From assembly GCA_004794785.1 (NCBI GenBank), contig SJOL01006490.1, positions 1,504,603-1,568,602 of the forward strand: a stretch of DNA of 64,000 bases, in the 5' to 3' direction. The notes below the pieces were generated by a model that made no database searches, had not been told where the DNA came from, and saw nothing but the letters and a program-made list of their open reading frames with translations. Shown piece after piece: positions 1 to 11,780 of the stretch; position 1 is the stretch's first letter, and every line of letters starts with the position of its first letter. This DNA is from Opisthorchis felineus. Taxonomy: Eukaryota; Platyhelminthes; Trematoda; Opisthorchiida; Opisthorchiidae. A program made the position numbers and the translations under genes.

Positions 1-1917
1 TGCTATCTGCTGACTATCAGTCACTTCGCAGTGTTCCCTATTGACGATCCACTCATTTTCATTCGAATAGCTTGCCACGCTAAGGGATCAGATCTATTGC
101 CGCCAGGTCGTGACTGAATGTGACGAGAATGGTGGTGATCTCTCCCATCAATAGGGTCGTTTCGCCCTGTCTCAGGAAATGACTCTCTATCGGCTAACTT
201 CCTCGCCTTGTGCATACTCTGATAAATGGGCCTTCGGAGCACCCTGAAGGGTCTAGGGTATCAAACAGGTGTGTCTCAACTTGGTTGTGCAACTTCTCAC
301 GTCAATTCTTACCTATAAACAATTACAAGCGTATATACCGGACTTTGACTATTATTCTGTGTGACTAAATCCTTGCCGTAACTGTCCAGTCTAAGACAAA
401 GCCGTCAGTTTGAAATGTGATTGGTCTTTATTCGGTAGTCTTTCCTCACAATTTATTGACGGAATACAACACTGAACGGTAGTGTTAGCAACGAGAACTT
501 ATTTACCTACAGGCTCACAAGTCGGAACAAGTGATAGGAGTTGGGCTGTAGGTATACAACGTTTAACATCTCCGGGGGTCATGTTTGAAATTTCAACGAC
601 AAACCCAAAGAGATTTATAAATGATCATAAATTTGAGGCACCCTTTATTATGGATCGTTGCTGTATGCTCTCTACGCGGTATTGTTATTTAGTCCATTTT
701 ACTTCGTCTTTTTTAGGTTTGCTTCACTCGAGTGGGTCAACTGGGGATTTGAAACAGGCAGCAAGCAATTTGGTTCTGCAGATGGGCAACATCCGGTAAG
801 GTCGATCATGTTTTTCAGCACTCGTGTTAGTATGTATGCGATTCACCTCTTGCTTCACTTTTGCGACACCATTTATAACGGCTCACTTCTCTCTTCTGAC
901 TATGGTTCTCAACGCTCATTGATCTCAATCCTTGGAGGCCATCTCCATACTCGACTAACTGCTTTTCGGTGTTTTGTGACAATCACCATGCGACTTGTAT
1001 TAGGTCATTTTTTGCTGGTTTTGGTTGTTGGTTAGTACAGTTTGTCCGAGGCGGAGATTTCCTTTTACTGGCATACTGACAGTCATTTCCTTTGAGTGGG
1101 TTACTAGCGAACCATTAATTAATTTTTCGTTCTAATAAACTACTTCGAGTCACCACGTAATTAATTACAAGATGGAAACTGTTCTACTGGTGAAGTTCGG
1201 CGTGTTGTTAGCGCTGCTGTGTTCTTTCATCCGTTCGGCCAGTTTTCGTGCTGTTCATCAGTTCAATTAGCATCTGTATGTTGTTTCGCTTTTTCCGAGT
1301 TTATTGCTCTTTTGGTCACTGTCTCGTGGTACAGCTTGATGCAGTTCATATTTTCTGTAAGGCTGACTATGTTTTTTTCATTTGTTTTATTAGCCTACTT
1401 ACCAGCCTTCTTTGTTTGCGCGCACCCGTGATCAGTTTTGATCCTTTTTCGGCTACTTTCAGTTTGTGGTATGTTACGCGCGGGTTTTCCACCAGTCTGT
1501 TTCGATTTATTCAACTTCGTTTTATAACTGGGTTGTGGGCTCGTTAAACGTAGTATGCTGCATTGTTTTTTTCTTACTTCGTTTATTGACTATTGTTTTC
1601 CGCAATATGACCCATTTACAACGTTTCTGGTTTCCACTTCATTGCGGTAGATGCTTCCTTTCCCCCCGTTAATTTGCCGTTAGTACTCACACCAGTGGTA
1701 ACAATGGTGAGTGTAAGTTTAAGGCGAAACAGGTCTTTTACCCTTCCTATGTTTGCGATATCCACTTATTCCATTTTAAAGGGTAACTGCAAGCCGCAAA
1801 TGTTTTATGAATACAGTTAAACTACCACAACACGGTTGGTGTGGCTAGCTGAATTCACTCACCCCCGAGATAGACTCCGTATCCTGTGTTTCGCTGCTTA
1901 TCCACAGTTAATTTTTG
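1..1917. other. non-coding stretch, no gene recognised
   Basis: Several overlapping plus-strand open frames lie between 480 and 1672, but they are driven by a T-rich, A-poor plus strand and give Phe/Leu/Ser-rich translations without recognisable domains. I see no splice-bounded exon here. An imperfect hairpin occurs near 1685-1715. Confidence 0.5.
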
Positions 1918-2147
1918 TCAGGATGTAACATTAGTTCCGTTCGTTGATGTCTCAGGAGATCCAGTGTAAGTGGTCGACACGTAAGGGCTTTTCGGCTGCG
2001 TATGTCTCGAGCTGTGCGCACTTTCGTCTTCAGAGTGGTCGCTCTTTCCCTGAGAGACACTTGGCGGGCAGACTAAGAGCATGCACCACCGAGGTGCAGG
2101 GTGTGCCTCCGGAGGTTTGGCCAACATGGAAACAAATTTCACAATTC
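1918..2147 (-). CDS. candidate terminal exon, Ser/Thr/Pro-rich C-terminus, unrecognised
   Basis: I do not recognise this protein. The minus-strand frame is open from a good acceptor (pyrimidine-rich tract ending in TTGCAG at about 2148-2165) to a TGA stop at 1918-1920, about 75 codons. The first third is hydrophobic and basic. The rest is rich in Ser, Thr, Pro, His and Asp/Glu and ends in a low-complexity tail (SPETSTNGTNVTS), as is common for disordered C-termini. The incoming phase needs one base from an upstream exon. A possible partner frame lies at 2250-2326 on the same strand, with a weak GTGTCAG donor. A second plus-strand frame overlaps it, so chance cannot be excluded. Confidence 0.27.
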
Positions 2148-5100
2148 CTGCAACTGACCGCAAAGAAACAAGCAAAACGTGCCTGGTAGGTAACAGACTT
2201 CAGTTGCACTGTCTGATCGGGACTTCCTGACAGGCACGTCAAGCTACTGACACCGTCAGGATTGTTACCAAGTCGTTGTTCGAACATCGGGCTCATTGCA
2301 CAACAGTCAGATCTGAACGTGTTCACCCGTTCACACTGGGTTCTCCAGCTGCGTGCAGTATGCTGTGGTTATCTAGTCGCCTTACATTGCAGATATCCGG
2401 AGTGCAAACTCTATTATGGCCAGGGATTTGCGCGGCTAATGATCTCCTGCAGGAACGAATCCCCAGTTGATGTGGATTACTCGGAGGAATCGCGGCACGA
2501 TAGGAACATGACTGTTCATGCTCGAGTGATGTGGAAGTAAACAAAACAACTGTAACCTCGTCCTAGCACACAAAGGAATTTGATATTAGAAGTGCAGCAG
2601 ATAGTTTGCGTGCACTAGGAACTCAGATGTTCAGTCATACCCACTCAATTCGGCCATTTTGGACCACCAGTTGAGCATGCTGATGGCATTAGAACTGCCC
2701 TCCCGGCGATCTTATTCGCTCAGTTTTACATCGGATACAGAGTGTTCCGATGGGTTTGGTGTTATCCACTGTACGCGAATGTCCCCCAGCTTAGTTTGAT
2801 GTGACAGTCCAATCTGGGGACAGATGCCAGCCCGTCATTCACTCAATCATCCTGTGGTGGGCATGCCTTTCAGGATCTGTACATCAACTTTGGATTTAAC
2901 TTGATTTAACTTCGTTAAGTCGGGAATATAGTTAAAACAAGTATTCGCATTTAAATGGTGGTATCCCATCCCAATACCCGACCTACAGAGAGTAACAAAA
3001 TGTATCACTAGTGGTTGACTCGGTGAACATATGCGACCATAATCAATTACAGACGAAATTTTGGTTGGTTTGAGGTCTACTGTCAGTTGATTACCCTTTT
3101 GCGCGACTGTGTGTTCGTGAACTGCTGCAGGCCGAATAACTGTATGAGTTACAGTTTATTGTACAGATATCGGAATGATCGGATAACTGTGAGTTTAGCT
3201 GGATAAAGCGTGCATGTGGAACTCGGAAAACCAGTTTGAGTTGCCTAGATGTGCACATGCGTTCCCACATTTTCCGCCAACATTTGCTTTTCAACTTCTC
3301 AATCCACCACACTGCTCACGAAGTATTTGCTCACCCTATCCAAAATTGCGCGACGGTATCGTCTTTCCCTGAGGGGTCGATTAGTCTAACTAAACGGTAA
3401 TTAGTCTCTCTTATTTGGCATAGGAAAATGCGAATTGGGACAGCTTGATTCCCCTTACGACAGTACACCTACGGGACCGACTAAAAGTGTTGTCTTATTT
3501 GGGGAATTCTCTCCAAAGCTTGACTCGATTATCTGAACGCTGACTCAGTATGGAACACCTTTATCTGCCAAGGCTTATTGGAAAAATGCATCCAGAATTG
3601 TGCTCTGCTCTTTATTAAGAGCATTAACCTTGGATATTGCTCAGTTTACCGATTTGGGCAGATTGTTTGCAACCATAGTGGTACCCCAGTGAACTGTCCC
3701 TCAGGGGTTTACCGTCTAGCTAGTACCATTTCACTTCGGTCGCCTGAGATTTTGCCTGAAATTGATACTTTATGGGAGACCACCCCAAAACTCAACAAAG
3801 ACCTCTCTAGATGTCCCCTGGAGGCAAAGTCCCCTCTCGACAAAAACCACGGTGCCATATTTGAGTTTTGGGTTTTCTTACGTTAAGACATCGAGTAGGC
3901 ACATGACTACCCGCAGTACTTAAGTTACTTAAGATGTCCAAAACTATCCTTCAACTACACGAAGAGGAAGCATTACGGTAATTCTTTGAAAATATGCCCC
4001 TCCAAGGACGTTGCTGCCCTGAAGCGGGAACAGTAACATTCCCCTCATCCACAATTGAGCAGGGAGATCAAAATGTATAAAGACAGCTTGTTGGAACGTT
4101 GAAATCCTTCAATGTACTCACTGACGAAAGGTCTAACCTGACATGAGAAATGCAGCGTATTTCTTCAATCCATTGGGTAAATTTTCAGATTTTTCTATGG
4201 TCCAGTAGTTCTCCAACTCTTCAGCGCAATGTGTATCCTTACCCGTTAACTTATACATAGTGCGCGAATAGTGGGGCCAGAATTATTAAATATTAAACTA
4301 TAATTGTAATTATAATATCATATCAATTTTTTCAATATTACTGATAAATGAACAGCGATGTAAATTAATACGTATTAATACCCCTAAAGGTGACCTCGTC
4401 GCACGTAGAATACGTAGCATCACTCTCCGACCTAGTTTGTTATTCCTTCGGGGACATCACAACTTCCAAAATGGTATCCCGCTTATTGCATGTATTGACT
4501 CATCCTTGTTTTCCAGAAAGGGTACTGATTCATAGACCATATATTCCACAACTTGTCATTGACTTATTTTTACTAAGCTGGCATCTGTTTTAATGATCCT
4601 GAATTAAGGATTTGGAATTCACGACTTTTTCAAATGTCGGTACAGGTCAGAAATCCTACAGATATTAGCCTGACCTGATTATGAGGGAAATAGTGGTAGC
4701 TTAGGTTGTGCAGATAGCTGGTATTTTGTTCGCTGTTTTGTTCGGTATACCCCATTGCTTCTTACACTCCCATTGATCCTGTCCTTCGGTCTTGCTGTGG
4801 GTTCAGATATATTTCTGGTGTACAGCAGGACCATCTGTTTGGTTCTTTGCTCAATGAACGTGCGACTGTCGTGAAGAGGGAAGTATTTACAAGAGCACAT
4901 CACCGTGTCAAGTGATGTGTTTGGATTATCCAGTACGGTAATACGGGGCTCGTGTGAACGCCGTTCGTTATCAGACACAGCTGATTAGGTGTTGTCAATG
5001 CATCACGAATCGGGTCAGCTACCTCTGACTAATTTCAGTAGGCTGGAACCCCGTGTAACCCAAAGGCTCTTTTCAGGGCTAATCCGGGCGAACAAATTAG

Positions 5101-5680
5101 TGTCATCCACGGTCATTGTGGTTGTATAGCCAATTGGCGAACAATCGTGTTTTGATAACAGCACTTGTAACATTCGGGTCTATTTACATACACTTGATGA
5201 CTACGGTCCACAGGGCGATTTGCGTTAGGCGAAGGTGGATGTGAAAAGTGTCTTGCGCGATGGTACAGTAACGCCTAGCTTGAGGTTGTGACACGACAAA
5301 TCAAATAGGCATTTTCATCAACACAACTGATTGCCAGTTACAACTATCCGGGATAACAATCATACAGCAGTCCTGTGACCAGTCACTTCACTTCGGTTCC
5401 ATGTGATGATCTCTGAACTTCATAGCCCTTGTTACAGCACCTCTCCAGCTCTCAACTAATACCACACAATATTCCAGTGGTGCAAAATACCATTCCAAAA
5501 AAGCCAAGGTCCAAAATCCATGCGCTGGTCTTTTACACTAATTGTCTGAACAATGACATGAATACGACATTGTTCTCCCTAGGTGTTTGGGGGTTCAATG
5601 ACATGGTTTTCATCAATGTACAACACAGTATACAATGCGTACCAACTGATCATCCCATCGTCTCTAATGCTTTATCATAA
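2148..5680. other. non-coding stretch, no gene recognised
   Basis: The longest frame is 3578-3886 (plus, 102 codons), which has no recognisable domain or convincing splice borders. The part around 4285-4380 is AT-rich and contains a perfect 16-bp palindrome (ATTAATACGTATTAAT, 4364-4379). Nothing else is supportable. Confidence 0.5.
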
Positions 5681-5780
5681 TCTCCCACGCTTCCCCATTT
5701 TCCGGTGACCGAAACTGTAGCAGATGGAAGCAACGTACCCTTGGTACCTGGTTTATAGCTGACAGAATGAACTGACCTGA
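5681..5780 (+). repeat. solo 3' tail of the RTE-type element found at 7.7 kb
   Basis: This stretch is clearly homologous to 7686-7788. Both carry CTCCCAC, then CGAAACTGTAGCAG, a GGTAC block, GGTTTATAGCT and a closing GAACTGA-type repeat. It holds only the 3' untranslated tail of the element, as expected for severe 5' truncation during target-primed reverse transcription. No coding part of the element is visible upstream. It shows that the family inserted at least twice within about 2 kb. Confidence 0.7.
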
Positions 5781-5793
5781 TGGCTCACAACTA

Positions 5794-6140
5794 ATACAGT
5801 GAACCCCCGCTGTAAAGATCATCCTTTAGATGAGACCAGTTGTGGTACTTGCGTGTGCTCTTTGGATGGTCAGATCCCTCCTCGAAGAGACCAACTACCG
5901 AAAGTGGTCGCCTTTGGTGAGTCTCTGAAGGCGGTCTTTCTAATTGGGACAACTTTACAACACTTTCTTGCCCTAGGAAGTTCACTTGGAAGGATCGATC
6001 AGTGGTTCTTTCTCTTAACCTTATGTTCTTCCGAAAAAACAATTGTACACTATCCTTTCTCGAGGGACCATCTTAAACGGTTGATCCACAGCGCTCTCTT
6101 GCGGGTTGTTCTCTTTTGGACGAGAGTTTCTTTCTGAAGT
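5794..6140. other. possible DNA-transposon/MITE end; no gene
   Basis: The block starts TACAGTGAACCCCCGCTG, which resembles the TA-flanked CAGT.. termini of mariner/Tigger-type elements. Overlapping open frames exist on both strands (5799-6137 plus; 5791-6042 minus). I could not find the matching inverted end in the window, so this is only a resemblance. Confidence 0.2.
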
Positions 6141-7041
6141 ACGCTCCAAAAATGTTTGTTTACGGTTGGTTGATTTTCAGAGCAGTCTCTCTTTAGATGG
6201 GCGGATGAAACTTCTCAACACAACTTGAGATCACCATAACTCAGATACTTGAACTAGAATGTCATTTGATGTTTCCACACCGTGCACATTATTTTGGTCA
6301 CCTGAATAATTGTGGTAACATAACACAGCTTTGGACGGCCTCCATATTATATTTGTCCCTCATTTGATGCAGTGACTGTCTGTGGACGGTAAGGGCGATG
6401 TTTATGAAGTGCTGTTTCTTCCATTGAGTGTGCCATAAGCAAGGGTCGCGACAATAATGCACTAGCTTCAGTGTATCATCCAAATTATTGGTTACTCGTA
6501 CGGTTGATAACGGGCCTTCCCCGATTGACCACCCCAAACTAAGGCCAGTTGGGCTGTTCCCCGTGGGGGTAGGGTACTAATGCTTTTCATAGCCAATCGA
6601 CTGGCACCGTCAGTGTACAGTGGAGTGGCGGTGCCTCGTAACGCAGGCATCAGGAAAGGCTTCGAGGAACAAACACCTCGTCAAATCAACAACAACACGC
6701 TCAAAGGACCAAATGAATAACCTTTCCACATACCCAAACATACCTGAAAAAGATGTGGTTGATGAGAATACAAAAGAAGTGTTATTCACCCATCCAACTT
6801 CAAGGGCCGTACAGATTGGATGAAATCTGTCTAAATGAAGGAATGAACATGGCACAGAAGGCCAACTCCACCTTCTATGCTTTGCGTGCAATAGGATTAA
6901 GAAGGGTATGATTTCAGTTGGGAACATGTGAAGATATTGCCGCGTGGAAATACGAAATGAGCAAGGTTATCTCTTGAATAACTATACTTTTTCACAAATT
7001 CAGTCAATCTATATATCGTAGTCGATATCGATTAAAATTCT
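6141..7041. other. non-coding stretch, no gene recognised
   Basis: Open frames at 6620-6823 (plus) and 6610-6927 (minus) overlap each other and have no recognisable motif. A short GC-rich palindromic stretch lies near 6551-6575. Confidence 0.45.
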
Positions 7042-7629
7042 CATGGTACGAACAATCTATCAGTAGCCAACCTCCTACACCTATGACGCCGATGTGACGT
7101 CAGTTTGTCCGTCAGGGGCATAGTTTACACTGTGGCATTACGATCCATACTACTTTATGGATCAGAGACCTGGCCACTACGCGCAGAGGACATAAGAAAG
7201 ATGTCAGTGTTTGACCATCGGTGTCTCCGAAGCACTGGTCAGCTCTGGTGGGAACATCGGATTAGCAATGCTGAAGTACGCCAGATGGTCTTAGGAAGAA
7301 GAAACTCTCCCGCGATAGATGAATTACTCACGCTTCATAGGTTACGCCGATTAGGACATGTACTCCGCATGCCAACAGATTGTCTGCCTCACAGAACTCT
7401 TTTCGCCCAGCCTTGTGCTGAGTGGAAGCGACCGAGAGGTGGACAGTGTATGATCTGGCAACGAAGTACGAAAACACTAACCAGTAAATTTAGTCGGGTC
7501 GACAACTGCCGCCTCCCTGGATGGGGACCGCGGGACTCCACTCACCAATGGTTAGTGACACTGGCAGAAATGGCCCAATCGCGCAATCGGTGACGCTCGT
7601 GCATTAAAGCTATCGCCTTCAACGCGTAG
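7042..7629 (+). pseudogene. RTE-type non-LTR retrotransposon, 3' end of the RT ORF (decayed)
   Basis: This is the C-terminal, post-RT part of an RTE/craniofacial-development-protein-2-like retrotransposon polyprotein, a family abundant in flukes. The frame carries family hallmarks in order: RSILLYGSETWPLR, FDHRCLRS, WWEHRISNAEVR, LHRLRRLGHVLRMPT, RGGQCM, and LPGWGPRD followed by WL..L..MAQSR. Homology begins before the first possible start, at about 7045 (SVANLLHL). Two in-frame stops break it: TGA at 7084-7086, where the family has Trp (HLW/RRR), and TGA at 7591-7593, where the family has Trp (R-W-RSC). Both are TGG to TGA changes. After the second stop, RSCIKAIAFNA runs to TAG at 7627. Endonuclease and reverse-transcriptase domains are missing, so this is a dead 5'-truncated copy. 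Confidence 0.88.
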
Positions 7630-7790
7630 CTGCCCGGTTCCCCAACTAGTTGAACATGCGGTCGCCTCCAAGGCTTGCCTGTATGTCCCACACTCCCACT
7701 TTCCGCTGATCGAAACTGTAGCAGCTGGAACAAACGTGCCTATGGTACACGGTTTATAGCTAATAAATTGAACTGAATTGAACTATAAGT
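7630..7790 (+). mobile_element. 3' untranslated tail of the same RTE element
   Basis: The tail runs from the end of the ORF remnant to a short repeated terminus made of AATTGAACTG-like units (7766-7785). RTE-clade elements typically end in short tandem repeats rather than poly(A). The last 100 bases match the solo tail at 5681-5780, which supports the 3' boundary independently. Confidence 0.75.
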
Positions 7791-7877
7791 AGCTCGAAGG
7801 AAGAAAAAAATCACCTGATGAGTTAAACATCCTTCTGAGAAGTCGTTGCTCGGGCAGTCAGTCAACACCTGTGATCA

Positions 7878-8110
7878 TCTGATGTGGATCCCGTGATTGA
7901 TAGATGAGCGACGGTATACCCTGTCTAAGTGAGAGCCAGTCATCCTGCCAACCAGCCGCTCCTGGCCAAACGGTTAAGTTACGAGTTCGAATCTGTCTGG
8001 GTGTACACTGCTGATGAATCTCATTAAGGATGAAGCAGCTGTACAGTGCTTCTCGGTTTTTCAGCATAGATTTGCTTCGCTTGCGGGACGAAATCTCCGT
8101 TAAAAATTTG
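7878..8110 (+). repeat. SINE-like repeat, family B copy 1 (B box plus hammerhead core)
   Basis: This is homologous along its length to 13190-13446. Shared blocks are GATGAGCG.CG.TATA, CTGTCT.AGTG, a pol III B-box-like GAGTTCGAATC (7983-7993), CTGCTGATGA, GTACAGTGCTTCTC, TTCAGCATAGATT.GCTTC and a terminal GAAATCTCCGTTAAAAA. It begins about 90 bases downstream of the RTE tail. The last part also matches the end of the SINE at 19.1 kb, so the 3' module is shared between families. The layout (tRNA-like promoter, then a ribozyme, then an A-rich end) recalls hammerhead-bearing schistosome SINE-like repeats. Confidence 0.7.
8006..8048 (+). ncRNA. hammerhead ribozyme core, minimal type I, degenerate (copy B1)
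   Basis: Elements in order: stem I strand CACTG (8006-8010); core box CTGATGA (8011-8017); stem II ATCT/GGAT around a CATTAA loop (8018-8031); GAAG (8032-8035) where the canonical core has GAAA; a very short stem III; the cleavage triplet GTA (8041-8043); and stem I return strand CAGTG (8044-8048), complementary to the first strand. The fourth base of the GAAA box is G, and at this position the base pairs across the foot of stem III, so activity may be lowered but is not excluded. This minimal stem III form is known from Penelope-like elements. Confidence 0.6.
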
Positions 8111-11078
8111 TTTGCTAGGCTACTTGAGCTGTTTAAGTGACGAGAATGCGACTTCTTTCGGTCGAAGGTCCCCTATTGGGGGGGGGGAGTCTGTAGTAAA
8201 TCATCGCTTTCAAATGGAAATGCACTCTCATTTGAGGAAATTTTTAACAGAGGATCACTACACTACCACCGCGAGAAGTCCAGTGCTATTAATCACCAGG
8301 TTCCCATTGTGGATAGGTCCTTTAATTTGGGTTTCCCGGGGTGTTTAAACTATTATAAGGTATTAAGATACAGGGTAATGGCAACGCCTTGTTTTGCCAT
8401 ATGAAATGCATCTCGCTACACTGTATTATACTATACTATACTGCGTACCAGTGTTCTATAATGTACCATAGTATACTAACTTATGCTATAACATTTTGGC
8501 GCGCCCGCTTACATCCCACCAAGGTGTACTGAACTTTAAAATCAGTGGGCCAACAGCACAAGTCAGGTGCAACTAGATTTCCAAAACCAATGTGCACTTG
8601 GTATCTCCTCGATTGTCGAGGAAGCGTTTTCATATCACAGTCACGTTTTGCGGATTGTCTGATGCTGTTGATCAGTTTGATGTTTTGAAAACCAACATCT
8701 CATTACCCTGGTGTCTATGTGCCTTATCTTTGTTATATACTGCCATCTGGCAGGGCACTTTTTCCTTTCGATTTCTTGGGTTTAGAGAGGTTCTTGTTAT
8801 GGCCATACCTTCTTTGTGGTAGGGACTTTTCCCCACCCTCTAGAACCACAACTAAACTCTTCGCAACTTCTGATGACCAAGTTCATTTCTGGTTGTCATT
8901 TTTTCGTCGAACTTTTTGGAGCCGCCATTTTTCATTCATTATACGAAGGCACTGTGCACAGGTGTTCGGTTATTCGACTACCATTGACGTGTGAATCCGC
9001 GTCAAATACCAGCAATTTAAGAAGGCACTGAACATGGCTACCTTGATGGGACGTTCTCAAGGAGCGCGAGGATAAAACCTATCCTGTTATACCGCTTATG
9101 TTCATTTCTTAGCTAGGGACGTTGGAACAATTTCCCATCGATAATTTATGTAGCAGTAATATTAGCTGACTGAGTAGATTCGACCTGTAGTGGGTTGTCG
9201 CTGTCGGTATGATTCACTGCACTTTGGGGTGTACTTGTTACCCTGAGTAGTGTGCCAACTATCATAAATTTAACTAAAACACGGAGGTACCATTTCACAG
9301 TTTCACAGTGATGTCCGCCTTACCACAGTTCTATTTTCGTTTTTGTTGTTTCTGTTGTTTTTGACGTTGTCAACACTCGTAGGCATCTTCATTCCCTCAA
9401 TCTTATCTTAGTAAGACGCCCATTATCTGTGGTGTTTTTGCTTAAGAACCCTTAAGTGGGCGTACGCAAATCTGGTCGACCACTTCCATCAATCCACTTC
9501 ACGTTGCTTACCGACGTTTTGCCCCGTTTTGCTTAATAGCCTCAAGTAAGCTTACTGTTTACGCTAGACTCTCGGTTGGTTTGAGTGTGCCATAGTTGTT
9601 GTTTTGATGTTCTTCTCTTAGTGTATCATCGCGCTGTCTAGTGGTAGGCCTGTTTTAGCTCAGATCTCATGATGGCCTAACTGTTGAGATTTTATGGCAA
9701 TCCAGATAACTCTGGTGAAAAGTTGTGAATAGCAATTGGCGCAGTTAATTTCTCGGCACTCTCCGCTTAATCAGTTTAGCCGGACGGTTTTTACTCGGGA
9801 TTTTGATGTCTGTCGGTTTAACGAGGAAGTTCTTTTCTAACGGTCTAAGATTTTTCTCATTCATTCTTGAACGACTGCCTATCTTAACAGTCTTTTCTGT
9901 TATCTGGTGCGCGTATTTGTTTTCTTAGTACTCCGACGTACATCCGCTCATAGCAATTTACGGCCCAGTGTTTCAGCAGCTGATTTAGAAAGCTTGCCTG
10001 ACGCTATAGGATGTCGTCACTTTGTGAGACTTCCGGTAATGTACTAAATCATGTACGACGCTCCACTTATCCTGTAGCTGTATTACACTACGATCATCGG
10101 CGGGAAGAACTCGCTCGGTGTTCAATTGCAATCAATATTGTTTGCACAGGGACAGAAGCCATATAAATGCATACATTTTTCTTATCTGTCAGTTCGGGGT
10201 GCAATTCATGCATGTAGAAAATATCAAGATGTGTAACTTTGGTTGGCCTCTGCCCGCGTGCGCGCTAGCACTCCTCTGTATTTTTGATGAGTTAAATCTT
10301 AATCCTTTAATAGCTTCAAGTAGCAGCGATGTGTCCCTAACGAACCCTTCATTTACGCACGAGAGTTTCACCCGAGCAGTGCATCTGACATCACCAACTG
10401 ACGTGATCCAGAGGGAGCCACTTATTTACTTTCTCCTCTGCCCAACCTGGTGTAACTCACTCGGCGTGATTTAAGGGATGCGATCAGGCTGCTACCAGTG
10501 CGATTGTTTATTCTTGAGGCTCATCATAACTCCAATTGCAGCGGCCTGTAGGTGTCGCACAATTTTGTTGCGAAAAGACATCGATCGTGTTTTGGTTATC
10601 AGTGTCTAGAGTGCACTGGATTTACAGATCACTTTGTAAGAACTACAGTCTCTTTTGTTTTCGCGTTTTCACTCTGGAGCTTCTCAACACAAGCGTAGCA
10701 CCATATTGAGGTGCATCTTACTGACTTTGTCGTTTCTCCAATAGTATCCGAGCTGCGTAAGATTGCTCTGTATGTTTTCTCGTTGGAATGGTATATTTGG
10801 AAGGTTTCAGCTACCTTCAACTTGCTCTCTTTCAGTCTATCATGTGACAAACGTTGCGTGATGCACTATCCAAGGATGATTTTCAAAAAGCCCTTGGGTT
10901 GTTATTATATACCCAGAGGTGACAATGTAAGCCTGGTTGAGGGCAGTTTTCCGTAGGATTCTTCGCACAATATGCCCGATAAAAGTCACTACCGGATTTA
11001 TAATGAGCTATGTTAACTGTTTACTTTGCGCTTTTGTTGCACTGTGCCGAATTCATGATTGTGTATTTCTCCTTTTAG
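8111..11078. other. probable ARMH3 intron / upstream sequence, no exon recognised
   Basis: Upstream exons of ARMH3 are expected on this side, but I found none by comparison with the remembered protein. Open frames at 8592-8822, 8719-8994, 10118-10474 and 10711-10956 (plus) show no match. 8165-8177 is a G run. 8425-8480 is a TACTA-rich low-complexity stretch. Confidence 0.4.
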
Positions 11079-11157
11079 TTCCATTGTCAATCATTTCACT
11101 GCAAAGATTGCCGCCTTTTCGACAGCCAGTGGCTCGACCTCGTTAACGGAAACGCAG
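11079..11157 (+). CDS. ARMH3: ARMH3 (DUF1741), antepenultimate exon visible here
   Basis: This is an exon of armadillo-like helical domain-containing protein 3 (C10orf76 family), a conserved Golgi-associated regulator of PI4KB and trafficking. The acceptor is strong (TTTCTCCTTTTAG, ending 11078) and the donor is CAG/GTATGT at 11158. After one base that completes a split codon, 26 codons read SIVNHFTAKIAAFS..., then TSLTETQ. In the human protein the same region reads IINHFNPKIESYA and ends SQLSEEQ, so conserved positions, spacing and exon end agree. The exon leaves in phase 0, matching the next exon. The upstream exon must end in phase 2 and was not found. The alignment to the human sequence is from memory. 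Confidence 0.78.
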
Positions 11158-11780
11158 GTATGTGTAGCCATGAAAACTCGTCCTAACCTTCCAACGGTGA
11201 ATATGGTCAGTGCTGTTGTCTGAAAGTTTTTCCACATCATCTTGGAGTTTTCGGTGAAAAGCACACGTGTTCAATAGCATCTTAATTTTTTTGTTTACAT
11301 CGAGCCGTAATGCTCACAAAATACGATCAGCCGTCATCCAGTTTGTCTCAGCTCTTGATCTCATAGACGAACTGAAGGTTTGAAATTTCAGCGTCAACCC
11401 TTACCGGCGCGACAGCATCGTCGTGATTGCATTTTGCACGTGCTTTGCCTATTGTGATAAGTCTATCTGGGCGTTGAGTTTTCCATATGCAAAGCAATCT
11501 GTCTCAAAAATATGTACTATTTGACCTGAGCCGATAGCCAGAAAGGTCTGTGGTGTCAATCTATTTAGGCCCAAAAGACCTGGATTTTTCATGACTATCG
11601 TATTCTGCGTACACTGCTCATTAGATGTACCGGAAAATTTATTGATTAGCGAGTTCCCAGTAGCATAAGTGAACGAATGTAAGCGATCTGTTCGTTCGAT
11701 TCTTGTCATAGCCTGCCAGTTCCCCTGGCTTGCGTTTTGGTTACCGATCTCGATAAGCTGTTTTTCTTACGTTCAAACAG
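11158..11780 (+). other. ARMH3 intron
   Basis: This is a 623-nt GT..AG intron (GTATGT ... CAAACAG). It contains an 86-codon open frame on the opposite strand (11449-11709) that I take to be fortuitous, because the flanking exons join directly in the expected protein order. Confidence 0.65.

Noticed and set aside
1219..1672. Three overlapping plus-strand ORFs
   Set aside because: A T-rich strand yields hydrophobic frames in all phases. No frame stands out.
7815..7850. CTGATGAG word just before the family B repeat
   Set aside because: No GAAA box, no stem II closure and no stem I partner, so not a hammerhead.
11336..11385. Possible small exon in the ARMH3 intron (ends GAACTGAAG/GTTTGA)
   Set aside because: The flanking exons join directly in the conserved protein order, so an inserted exon is unlikely.
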